A stretch of 64,000 bases of DNA, from contig DASTRL010000250.1 of assembly GCA_035761265.1 (NCBI GenBank), positions 12,538 to 76,537 of the forward strand. The letters run 5' to 3'. Both the position numbers and the translations under genes were made by a program. This DNA comes from CADEED01 sp035761265. GTDB lineage: Bacteria > Pseudomonadota > Gammaproteobacteria > Steroidobacterales > Steroidobacteraceae. Positions within the stretch are counted from its first letter, which is position 1, and each line of letters starts with the position of its first letter. Shown here piece after piece: positions 31,620 to 39,245 of the stretch. The notes beneath the pieces were generated by a model. That model saw only the letters and a list, made by a program, of their open reading frames with translations, was not told the origin of the DNA and did not search any database.

Positions 31620-32627
31620 TCAGTGTTGCGGTGAGGAGAGCAGGCGATGCAGTACCGCGGTCTGCACCACCATGCGGTTGTAGGCTTCGCGCTGCACGAC
31701 GCTGCGGCGGCCGTCGAGCACCTCGTCGGCGACCGCGACATTACGCCGCACCGGCAGGCAGTGCATGAGTTTGCAGTCGACCGCGGCGCGCGAGAACCAG
31801 GTGTCGCGCACGCACCAGTCGGCGAGTTGCGCGCGCGCGCGGGCGTCCGCGTCCGCATTGCCGTAGTGCGTGGTCGAGCCCCATTCCTTGGCGTAGATGA
31901 CGTGCGCACCGTTCATGGCATCCTCGCGATCCGAGGTCTCGCGCAGTGATCCACCCGAGGCGGTCGCGGCCGCAGCAGCCTTCTGCATGATGGCCGGCGG
32001 CAGCGCGAAGCCCTCGGGCCGCAACACCACCACCTCCATGCCGCGCATCGCGGCCATGTGCACGGTGGCGGCGGGCACGGCGAGCGGCAGCGCGCGCGGA
32101 TGATTCACCCACGACAGCACGAAGCGCGCTTTGCGCGGCACCGCGAGATCGTCGAGCGTCTTCCAGTCGGCCAGCGCCTGACAGGGATGATTGGCGGCCG
32201 ACTCCATGTTGATGACGGGTTTGCTGACGAGACCCACCATCTCCTTGAAGGAGGTCTCATTGAGATCGGAGTCGAGATCGATGCCGCCGGCGAACGCGCG
32301 AATGCCCAAAGCATCGCAATAGTGGGACAGTACCGGGACTCCCTCGCGCACATGTTCCGCTGGCGCTCCATTCATGACGGCTCCGCGTCTGGTCTCGAGC
32401 TGCCAGGTGCCATTGCCGGCAGAGACCACGAAGGAGTTTCCGCCGAGCCGCGCCATGGCCGCCTGGAACGAGGCGAGCGTGCGCAGCGAGGGATTGAAGA
32501 AGAGCAATCCCAGGATTTTCCCCGCCAGTGCCTGCGGCTCCGGATGAGTCTGCAGGCGTTCGGCGAGCTGCAGCAGCTCGACCACCTGCTCGCGCGAAAG
32601 GTCCGCCAGATCGAGGAAGTTCTTCAT
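31620..32627 (-). CDS. argF': N-acylornithine carbamoyltransferase (AOTCase/SOTCase family), predicted succinyl-type
   Basis: The 335-residue enzyme transfers carbamoyl phosphate to an N-acylated ornithine. FFNPSLRT is the carbamoyl-phosphate loop. HCLPVRRNV is diagnostic of the N-acyl family (OTCase has HCLPA followed by a different sequence). NHPCQALADWKTL is also conserved. The specificity residue, Glu92 in Xanthomonas AOTCase and Pro90 in Bacteroides SOTCase, is Ala90 here (in MNGAPAEH). Published mutagenesis of AOTCase at this residue, including to Ala, switches preference to N-succinylornithine. WQLETRRG and ALPLAVPA also look closer to SOTCase. Succinyl specificity is inferred. The stop overlap and order place it between argD and argB. 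Confidence 0.9.
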   Translation of the reverse strand: MKNFLDLADLSREQVVELLQLAERLQTHPEPQALAGKILGLLFFNPSLRTLASFQAAMARLGGNSFVVSAGNGTWQLETRRGAVMNGAPAEHVREGVPVLSHYCDALGIRAFAGGIDLDSDLNETSFKEMVGLVSKPVINMESAANHPCQALADWKTLDDLAVPRKARFVLSWVNHPRALPLAVPAATVHMAAMRGMEVVVLRPEGFALPPAIMQKAAAAATASGGSLRETSDREDAMNGAHVIYAKEWGSTTHYGNADADARARAQLADWCVRDTWFSRAAVDCKLMHCLPVRRNVAVADEVLDGRRSVVQREAYNRMVVQTAVLHRLLSSPQH

Positions 32628-33796
32628 GCAATGTCCGCCAGCGCATCGCGCAGCCGGTCGATGTGTTCTTCCTTGAGGATGAAGGCTGGCAACAGGCGCA
32701 GGATGGCTGGATCGGCCGCCGTGCCGGTCAGGATGTCCCTGGCCAGCAGCGCCTTCTGCACATCCTTGGCGGGCCTGCCGAGGCGCAGGCCGTGCAGGAA
32801 TCCCAGGCCCTGGAAGTCGACCACCGGGCCGACCTTGCAGGTCCTGCGCAGGTAGTCCGATACGCGCGCCACGTTCTCGAGCAGGCCCTCCTGCTCGATG
32901 GCATCGATGGTGGCCTCGGCCACGGCACAGGCCATGGGTCCGCCGCCGAACGTGGTGCCGAGGTTCTCCGGCCTGAGCGACGCCGTGATCGGCGGCGTGA
33001 GCAGCAGCGCCGAGACCGGGAAGCCGTTGCCGAGCGCCTTGGCCGTGGTGATCATGTCCGGCGTCACGCCGTAGTAGTTAGCCGCGAACGGCGTGCCGGA
33101 GCGGCCCACGCCGCACTGGACTTCGTCGAAGATCAGCAGGGCGCCCGTCTCATCGCAGCGCCTGCGCAGCGCAGCCAGGAACTCCTGGCCCATGTCGAAC
33201 GCGCCACCCACGCCTTGCACCGGCTCGACGATGACGGCGGCGGTGTTCCCGGTGACGTGATTGGCGATGTCCGCCACGTCGCGGCGCCGGATCCAGCTCA
33301 CGTCGAATGGCGCGCGCGGCAGGAAGAACCACTTCTGCGGTGCGCCCCAGGTGGCGGAGGCGCAGGCAGCGGTGCGCCCGTGGAAGCTCTGCTCCACCGC
33401 CGCCACGTGAGTGCGACCGGGACGCATCTTGAACGCCAGCTTGAACGCGTTCTCGTTGGCTTCGGCGCCGGAGTTGATCCAGAACACGCTGTCGAAGGGC
33501 AGCTTCGAGAATTTCAGCAGTTTTCGCGCCGCGCGCGCGCGGACTTCCATGGGGACCGCGTTGGTCTGGAAGTTCATCTTCGCGGCCTGGTCGGCCAGCG
33601 CCTTCGTCCAGCCCTTGTGGCCGTAGCCCAGCGACGCCACGGCGTGACCGCCGTAGAGGTCCAGCACCTTGCGGCCATCGCGCGTGTGCAGCCACACACC
33701 CTCGGCGGCCACCACTTCGATCGGGTATTGCGCGTACACCGGCGCCAGGCCGTCGACGGGCGAGGCGGGCGCTTTCAATTCTGCGTTCATGGTCAC
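32624..33796 (-). CDS. argD: Acylornithine aminotransferase (ArgD)
   Basis: The 390-residue class III PLP aminotransferase converts N-acyl-glutamate semialdehyde to N-acyl-ornithine. Features include LYGGHAVASLGYGHKGW, FWINSGAEANENAFKLAF, FDEVQCGVGRSG with the PLP-pyridine Asp, and MITTAKALGNGFPVSALL with the PLP Lys. Length and motifs are normal for ArgD. Relatives often also serve in diaminopimelate synthesis. The ATG is 4 bases after argC, and its 3' end overlaps argF' by 4 bases (ATGA). Confidence 0.94.
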   Translation of the reverse strand: MTMNAELKAPASPVDGLAPVYAQYPIEVVAAEGVWLHTRDGRKVLDLYGGHAVASLGYGHKGWTKALADQAAKMNFQTNAVPMEVRARAARKLLKFSKLPFDSVFWINSGAEANENAFKLAFKMRPGRTHVAAVEQSFHGRTAACASATWGAPQKWFFLPRAPFDVSWIRRRDVADIANHVTGNTAAVIVEPVQGVGGAFDMGQEFLAALRRRCDETGALLIFDEVQCGVGRSGTPFAANYYGVTPDMITTAKALGNGFPVSALLLTPPITASLRPENLGTTFGGGPMACAVAEATIDAIEQEGLLENVARVSDYLRRTCKVGPVVDFQGLGFLHGLRLGRPAKDVQKALLARDILTGTAADPAILRLLPAFILKEEHIDRLRDALADIA

Positions 33797-33800
33797 GGTC

Positions 33801-34862
33801 TCACGTCCAACCGGCGGCGGGAGCCAGCAGGCCCGTGGTTTCCGGCAGATCGAACAGCCGGTTCATCCACTGCACGGCGCCGCCGGCCGCACCTTTGTTG
33901 AGGTTGTCGACCACGCTCATCACCGCGATGGTCCTGCCGTTGGCCGTGGCCGACAGGTGCGCGTAGTTGCTGGCCACGATGTCTTTCACCCGCGGCGCGC
34001 CGTCGAGCACGCGCACGAAGGGCGCGCCGGCGTAGTACTCGCGCAGCAGACTCACGGCGGCCGCGGCGTCGCGCGGGCTCTTGAGCCGCGCCTGTACCGT
34101 CGCGTGAATGCCGCGCGCGAAAGGTCCGGAGTGCGGCACGAAAGCGAACTCGGCCTCGATCCCGGTGGTCGCCTTCGCGAGCGCCGTGATCTCCGGCGTA
34201 TGCCGATGTCCCAGTGCGCCATAGGAATACAGGTCACTGTGGCGCGTGGGATGGTGCGTACCTTCCACCGGCTTGCGTCCCGAACCCGTGCTGCCGGTGA
34301 CGCCACTGACGAACAAGTTGGGTTCGACCCAGCCCGAGGCGAGCAACGGCACGCTCGCCAGGAGAATGGCGGTCGAGAAACATCCCGGATGACCCACGTG
34401 CGGCGTGCTCACTTTCTTAAGGTGCTCCGGCACGGCGCAGGTGAACTGCGCGAGTCGCGCCGGGGCGCCGTGCGGATGCTTGTAGACGGCCTCGTAAGCC
34501 GCCGCGGTGGCGAAGCGGAAATCGGCCGAGATGTCCACGAAACGCGGCCGGGTGCCAGCGCTCTCCGCGCCCTTGAGCAGCGAGTCGATCAGCGCGGCGG
34601 CTGCGCCGTGCGGGGCGGCGCAGAACACCGCACTGGTCGGCTCGCTGGCGATCAGCGCCGCGACGTCCGCCTGCGATTTGAAGGCGATGTTGCCCAGCAC
34701 CGCGGCGAGGTGCGGAAAGGATTTGCCCACGAGCTCGCCGGGCGCGCTGTCCGACATGACGCCGGCGAGCGCGAAATTCGGGTGTCCGGTGAGCAGCCGC
34801 AGCAACTCGCCGGACACGTAGCCGGTGCCGCCCAGCACGATGGCGGGAATCTGTTTGCTCAT
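33801..34862 (-). CDS. argC: N-acyl-gamma-glutamyl-phosphate reductase (ArgC)
   Basis: The 353-residue protein has the NADP Rossmann start IVLGGTGYVSGELLRLL and the catalytic Cys in HVGHPGCFSTAILLA. The substrate loop is SGVTGSTGSGRKPVEGTHHPTRH and the dimer region is FVPHSGPFARGIHATV. It reduces the acyl-phosphate made by ArgB. The ATG giving MSKQIPAIVLGG was selected, and the upstream extension lacks homology. It lies 10 bases after the unknown P-loop gene and 4 bases before argD. Confidence 0.95.
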   Translation of the reverse strand: MSKQIPAIVLGGTGYVSGELLRLLTGHPNFALAGVMSDSAPGELVGKSFPHLAAVLGNIAFKSQADVAALIASEPTSAVFCAAPHGAAAALIDSLLKGAESAGTRPRFVDISADFRFATAAAYEAVYKHPHGAPARLAQFTCAVPEHLKKVSTPHVGHPGCFSTAILLASVPLLASGWVEPNLFVSGVTGSTGSGRKPVEGTHHPTRHSDLYSYGALGHRHTPEITALAKATTGIEAEFAFVPHSGPFARGIHATVQARLKSPRDAAAAVSLLREYYAGAPFVRVLDGAPRVKDIVASNYAHLSATANGRTIAVMSVVDNLNKGAAGGAVQWMNRLFDLPETTGLLAPAAGWT

Positions 34863-34872
34863 GTGCTTCGCG

Positions 34873-35958
34873 TCACTCGTTCGCCGCGCGATCCATGGCG
34901 CGGGCCTGCGTGAGTCCCACGGACTGGATGATGGAATCGCCCAGAGCCGCGCCGGCGGACAGCGCATTGAATGCGGGTACCTTGAGCTGCTCCTGGATGA
35001 TCTGCACACCCACGGCGTTGTCCGTCGACGGACCGGTGACCGCGATGGGCTCGATGCCGTACTTCTGGCGCAGGATGTCCACGCCGCCGTAGGCCGCCAC
35101 CGGATCGTTGGCGGAGAGCACCACGCCGGTCATGGCCTTGCGCAGGTCCTGCTGCTCGAGGATGGCATCGACTCCGTAGGTTCCGAGCAATCCGTCGCCG
35201 AGCTCGAACACGATGACGTCGGGCTTCTTGTCGGCAAGCTCGGTGAGCATGGTGCGCGTGAGCGCCGGGCCCACCTTGCGCGTGGTCGAGACAATGCCGA
35301 AGTCCGTGAAGATGAGCGTGTTGCGCGCGCCGGCGTCCTCGAAGGCGAGGATGTCACGACGCAGCGAGACGCCCGTGGCCTTGAAGGCATCGACGACCAG
35401 CCCGCGGTGCCGCATGCGCGCGATGATGGCCGCCGCCGCTGCGGTCTTGCCGGCTTCCATGCAGGTGCCCGCGAGCGCGACCACGGGCACGCGCTGGGTG
35501 TCGAGCTTGGCTTCCGGGTCGAACTTGCGATAGCCGACACGCGCCGGTACGCCGATGCGTTCGCCGAGGTACGGAAAATCCAGCACGCCGCCGATCACGC
35601 GGCAGTCGAAGGGCTTGCCCTTGTCGGGATTCACCGAGTCGCACACGCCGAGCACGCCGCCGATGTTGAGCATCTGCAGGACGTCGCCGGGCTTGACGCT
35701 GCCGGGCACGTGGCCCGAATAGCCGAACAGCGCCTTGCGGTGCCCCAGCGCACCGGCAACGATGTCGCCCTTGCCCACCTTGGCCATGCGGCCGCTGGTG
35801 AGCTCCAGCGTGTTGTAGGTCGATTTGTTGGTCAGGATTTCCACGACCACCACCACGCCTTCCTCGGCGGGAATGTTGTCGGTGGCGACGCGCACCTCGT
35901 TGCCGAGACCGCAGGCCTGCGTGACCGACGCGATCTTGTCGACGACTACCGTTCTCAT
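34873..35958 (-). CDS. Uncharacterised P-loop NTPase (DUF1611/dethiobiotin synthetase-like) inside the arg operon
   Basis: The 361-residue protein has two parts. Residues about 1-150 are beta-rich with NEVRVATDNIPAEEGVVVVV and SGRMAKVGKGDIVAGALGHR. Residues about 160-361 are a P-loop domain with Walker A LAGTCMEAGKTAAAAAI, then KATGVSLRRDILAFEDAGA, and VIVFELGDGLLGTYGVD as a probable acidic Walker B strand. The end contains VVLSANDPVAAYGGVDIL and VTGPSTDNAVG. The overall look is DUF1611/dethiobiotin-synthetase-like, but I cannot name it. Its ATG overlaps the argG stop (ATGA) and argC follows after 10 bases, so it is made together with arginine enzymes. Xanthomonas-type clusters have argE at this point; no deacylase is seen here. 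Confidence 0.8.
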   Translation of the reverse strand: MRTVVVDKIASVTQACGLGNEVRVATDNIPAEEGVVVVVEILTNKSTYNTLELTSGRMAKVGKGDIVAGALGHRKALFGYSGHVPGSVKPGDVLQMLNIGGVLGVCDSVNPDKGKPFDCRVIGGVLDFPYLGERIGVPARVGYRKFDPEAKLDTQRVPVVALAGTCMEAGKTAAAAAIIARMRHRGLVVDAFKATGVSLRRDILAFEDAGARNTLIFTDFGIVSTTRKVGPALTRTMLTELADKKPDVIVFELGDGLLGTYGVDAILEQQDLRKAMTGVVLSANDPVAAYGGVDILRQKYGIEPIAVTGPSTDNAVGVQIIQEQLKVPAFNALSAGAALGDSIIQSVGLTQARAMDRAANE

Positions 35959-37184
35959 TTGGCCGTACTCATCTGATTTCCTCCCGCCCGCGCATGGAAC
36001 ATGCCGGTGAGCGAGACGATCTTGGAGAACCCGAGCGCATCCTGCGGCGACCACTCGCCCGCTGCCTCGCCGTACACGCCGCGCGACACCGCCATCAGCG
36101 AATGCGGCGACTCCACGCCCTCGACGAACAAACTACCCGGGCGGAACAGCAGGTGGACCTTGCCCGTGACGCGCTCCTGCGATGACAGGAACAAGGCCTC
36201 GATGTCGCGGCACACCGGATCCAGCAACTGTCCCTCGTGTACCCAGTCGCCATAGGGCCCCGCGAGCGATTCCTTGATGCGCTGCTGGCGTGGCGTGAGA
36301 ACGAGCTTCTCGAGCTCGCGGTGCGCGGTGAGCAGCGTCTCGGCCGCCGGCGCCTCGAACGCGACGCGTCCCTTGGTGCCGATGATGGTGTCGCCGAGAT
36401 GGATGCCGCGGCCGATGCCGAACGGCGCGCCCAGCGCCTCGAGCTGCTCGACCACGTCCACGGCGGACATCGTCCTGCCGTCGATGCCGACCGGGCGGCC
36501 TTTCTCGAAATGAATCGTGTGCTTGGCCGGCGCGCGCGGATTCGTGAAGGCGTCCTTCGACAGCACCCAGGCGTGATCGGGAATGCTGCCCTCCGAGGTC
36601 AGCGTCTCCTTGCCACCGATGGTCACGCCCCACAGGCCGCGATTGATTGAATACGCGGCGCCGAACGGCGGCACGGGCAGCTGGCGCGACTGCAGGTAGT
36701 CGAGCTCTTCCTGGCGCTTGAACGCCTTGTCGCGCACCGGCGCGATCACCTCGAGCTCGGGCGCGAGCGTGCGCAGCGCGACTTCGAAGCGCACCTGGTC
36801 GTTGCCGGCGGCCGTGCAGCCGTGCGCGATGGAGTTCGTGCCGAGCTTGCGCGCCATCAGCGCGATGGTCTGCGCCTGCATGACGCGCTCGGCGCCGACG
36901 CACAGCGGGTAGAGCTGGCCGCGGCGCACGTTGCCCATCACCAGGAAGCGCAGCACCTGCTCGAAATAGTCGGCGCGCGCGTCCACCTGGTGGTGCTGCA
37001 CCGCGCCGAGCGCCAGCGCGCGCTCGCGCAGCGTCTTTGCACCCGCGGCGTCGATGCCGCCGGTGTCGACGGTCACGGTGATGATGGGGCGGCCATAGGT
37101 CTCCTTGAGCCAGGGCACCAGGAAGGAGGTGTCGAGGCCGCCGGAGTAGGCGAGGACGATGGGTGTTTTCTCGGCTGGGGACAT
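35955..37184 (-). CDS. argG: Argininosuccinate synthase (ArgG)
   Basis: The 409-residue protein has the N-type ATP pyrophosphatase loop LAYSGGLDTSFLVPWL. The citrulline/aspartate binding regions are IAHGCTAAGNDQVRFEVAL and GGKETLTSEGSIPDHAW. GNVRRGQLYPLCVGAERVMQ matches the Xanthomonas/Bacteroidetes type, not E. coli ArgG. It makes argininosuccinate from citrulline and aspartate. It lies 6 bases after argR and overlaps the P-loop gene by 4 bases. Confidence 0.96.
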   Translation of the reverse strand: MSPAEKTPIVLAYSGGLDTSFLVPWLKETYGRPIITVTVDTGGIDAAGAKTLRERALALGAVQHHQVDARADYFEQVLRFLVMGNVRRGQLYPLCVGAERVMQAQTIALMARKLGTNSIAHGCTAAGNDQVRFEVALRTLAPELEVIAPVRDKAFKRQEELDYLQSRQLPVPPFGAAYSINRGLWGVTIGGKETLTSEGSIPDHAWVLSKDAFTNPRAPAKHTIHFEKGRPVGIDGRTMSAVDVVEQLEALGAPFGIGRGIHLGDTIIGTKGRVAFEAPAAETLLTAHRELEKLVLTPRQQRIKESLAGPYGDWVHEGQLLDPVCRDIEALFLSSQERVTGKVHLLFRPGSLFVEGVESPHSLMAVSRGVYGEAAGEWSPQDALGFSKIVSLTGMFHARAGGNQMSTAK

Positions 37185-37190
37185 TTTTAT

Positions 37191-37649
37191 TCAGACTCCA
37201 AAAGCTTCGCGCAGCAGCGTGAGCACCCGCGCCTGGGCGCGCGCGTCCGCCGTGGCAATGAACATGGTGTCGTCGCCCGACACCGTGCCGACCACGTCGT
37301 CCCAGCCCGCCTTGTCGATGGCCGCCGCCACGCTCTGCGCGGCGCCGATCGTGGTCTTCAGCACGGTGATGGACGGCCCGGCGGTGCGGATCTCGCGCAC
37401 GAACTGCGCGACGGTTCCGAAGTTGTCCTGGGTGCGCGCGGCGATTTCCGCGCTGTCCGGCAGCACGTAGCCCTCGGCGTGCTTGAGCACGCCGAGTTCG
37501 CGCAGGTCGCGGCTGATCGAGGACTGCGTCGCCGCGTGGCCCTCGCGCCGCAACAGCCGCACCAGCTCCTGCTGGCGGCGCACGGGTGAATGCCGCAGCA
37601 GGCGCACGATGGCGGTACGGCGCGCTTCGCGGTGATGGTCTGTGAGCAT
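37191..37649 (-). CDS. argR: Arginine repressor ArgR
   Basis: The 152-residue protein has a winged-helix DNA-binding domain (residues about 1-75, with QQELVRLLRREG and TQSSISRDLRELGVLK). The hexamerisation and arginine-binding domain follows (residues about 85-152), with ITVLKTTIGAAQSVAAAID and GTVSGDDTMFIA, where the Asp-Asp pair binds arginine. It is the first gene of the arg operon. Two ARG-box-like palindromes lie 18-51 bases upstream, indicating autoregulation and control of the whole unit by arginine. Confidence 0.95.
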   Translation of the reverse strand: MLTDHHREARRTAIVRLLRHSPVRRQQELVRLLRREGHAATQSSISRDLRELGVLKHAEGYVLPDSAEIAARTQDNFGTVAQFVREIRTAGPSITVLKTTIGAAQSVAAAIDKAGWDDVVGTVSGDDTMFIATADARAQARVLTLLREAFGV

Positions 37650-37666
37650 GGACCCGGGACTACCAA

Positions 37667-37700
37667 TGAATAAAGTTCGCGGATGGTGCATAAAAATGCA
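37667..37700 (-). promoter_or_regulatory. Tandem ARG boxes upstream of argR
   Basis: TGCATAAAAATGCA (37687-37700) is a near-perfect palindrome of the ARG-box type (TGAAT, four A/T, ATTCA) with GC in place of GA. TGAATAAAGTTC (37667-37678) is a second, weaker box. Their centres are about 20 bp apart, close to the 21-bp spacing of ArgR operators in E. coli. They occupy the leader or promoter of the argR-led operon. Confidence 0.65.
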
Positions 37701-37756
37701 CGAGCAGTCAACGGCGGCCCGCTGAATCCTCGAAGCGGGTCCGGTTGGAGGAGAAC

Positions 37757-38062
37757 TCAGCCTTCGGGACGGAGCGGATTCGTCGCCGCGTCGCCCACCA
37801 CCGTGGTCCAGGCGCGCACCGTCCACTTCGTGACCAGTCCGCCTTTCACGTACGGGTCTTCCGCGGCAAAGCGCTCGACGACTGCTTTGTCGCTCGCCGA
37901 AAACCACAGTACGCCACCGTCGACCGGATCGGCGAACGCACCGGCGAGCATCAGCTCGCCGCGCGCGTGCGCCGCCCAGGCATGTCTTAGATGCGGTCCA
38001 CGAAACTGCGCGCGGCGCTCGAGGACGTCGGGAACATATGTATAGAAGAGCAGAAAATGCAC
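37757..38062 (-). CDS. YciI-like family protein
   Basis: The 101-residue protein has the YciI dimeric alpha+beta-barrel pattern. It starts HFLLFYTYVPDVLERRAQF, with His in GPHLRHAWAA. LMLAGAFADPVDGGVLWF follows, and FAAEDPYVKGGLVTKWTV includes the conserved Asp-Pro-Tyr. These proteins may act as small hydrolases or dehalogenase-like enzymes; function is unproven. The GTG start is preceded by GGGAGAA. It is divergent from the first of the three paralogous secreted genes, 46 bases apart. Confidence 0.85.
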   Translation of the reverse strand: MHFLLFYTYVPDVLERRAQFRGPHLRHAWAAHARGELMLAGAFADPVDGGVLWFSASDKAVVERFAAEDPYVKGGLVTKWTVRAWTTVVGDAATNPLRPEG

Positions 38063-38108
38063 GGCATTCTCCCGGCCGGGGGGGCGGCGTGCATGATATT
38101 TCAACGTT

Positions 38109-39245
38109 ATGCTTCGTGTTGTGCGCGCCGGTTTCGTGATCCCGACTCTGCTGCTGGCACTGAGCTTCGGTGAGAGCGCGTTCGCGCAGGTCGGTGAGCC
38201 TGCCGGATCCGCTGCTTCGGCCGAAGATGCGGTCGCCAGGCACGTGTTCCCGTATCTCGCGCCGGCCAACGTGCCCAGGTTCCCGCGCCCGCCACGTCGC
38301 TACACGCCGCCGGACGGATTCGCCGGCCACAAATGGGGCGACCTCCGTTCCACGTTTACCCGGCTTCCCGAGCAGCCGGCCGCCGTCCGCGCCGCCTGGA
38401 CTCACGGCAAGCGGGTCGGAAACGAAGTGGTTTGCACCGGCCGGGACGTGCAGGCATGCACGGTCCAGGATTACCTCAACTCACAGCGCACCTGGCTGTT
38501 CGAGGGTGACGGCTTCCATGTGCTTTCGGAGTACTTGATCGAATCGCAGGGCTTCCGATTCCCGCAGAGCGGTGTGCTGCTTCATCCGGTGGTGTACGAG
38601 TTTTGCGCCAACTGGCACGGGAAGAGGAACAGGGTCCCGGAAAAATTCGAGAAGATGAACCGGCTCTGCGGCATGCGCCTGTTGTTCGAGACCGAAAGTC
38701 TCGGGGAACTGCGCAAGCTGCCCGAGGACCACGTTACCCAATACGACCTGGTGTTGTCCGAGCTCACCTCCCTGTATGGCAAGCCGGCGAATTTCACCTG
38801 GCGCGGCCACGTGACGGTGGAAACCGTCGCAGGTCCTGCGGTGTTCATGCCCAGCGTGGACCGAAAGTTCAAGACCTGGCGCTGGTGTCCGGCGCCTCCC
38901 GACGGGCTCATGACCCGTTGCGAAGCCAGCATCGTGCTGTCGATCGATCCCGACGTCGGTCGAGGCATCGTGCTGTTCTCGACACCGGCGATGTGGCAGT
39001 ACGCGTTCGCCCGCGAAAGCAGCGAGGATGCGGCGCCCGATGCGCTGTACACGTTGATGCACGCGCTTTCCTTCAAACATCGCTATGCCCTGGCGAAGCG
39101 CAAGGAAGCGGCCTGGAAGGCGGCCGAGGCGAAAAAGGCGAAGCGCGAGAAAGCCGAAGAACCGGGCTTGCCCGATGCCAAGTCTGCCGAAGCACCTGGC
39201 CAATCGAACTCCGTTTCAACCAGCAAGCAGGGGTCGATGCCGTGA
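38109..39245 (+). CDS. Uncharacterised secreted Cys-containing protein, paralogue A
   Basis: The 378-residue protein has a signal peptide (VVRAGFVIPTLLLALSFGESAFA) and a Pro-rich lead-in. A domain shared with the two following genes comes next: GFAGHKWGDLRSTFTRLPEQP, HVLSEYLIESQGFRF, GVLLHPVVYEFCANW, NRLCGMRLLF and KTWRWCPAP. Cysteines at FCANW, LCGM and WCPAP are in all three paralogues and could form disulfides in the periplasm. The C-terminal about 45 residues are Lys/Ala/Glu-rich and likely disordered. I recognise no family. The stop overlaps the next gene (GTGA). Confidence 0.8.
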   Translation: MLRVVRAGFVIPTLLLALSFGESAFAQVGEPAGSAASAEDAVARHVFPYLAPANVPRFPRPPRRYTPPDGFAGHKWGDLRSTFTRLPEQPAAVRAAWTHGKRVGNEVVCTGRDVQACTVQDYLNSQRTWLFEGDGFHVLSEYLIESQGFRFPQSGVLLHPVVYEFCANWHGKRNRVPEKFEKMNRLCGMRLLFETESLGELRKLPEDHVTQYDLVLSELTSLYGKPANFTWRGHVTVETVAGPAVFMPSVDRKFKTWRWCPAPPDGLMTRCEASIVLSIDPDVGRGIVLFSTPAMWQYAFARESSEDAAPDALYTLMHALSFKHRYALAKRKEAAWKAAEAKKAKREKAEEPGLPDAKSAEAPGQSNSVSTSKQGSMP

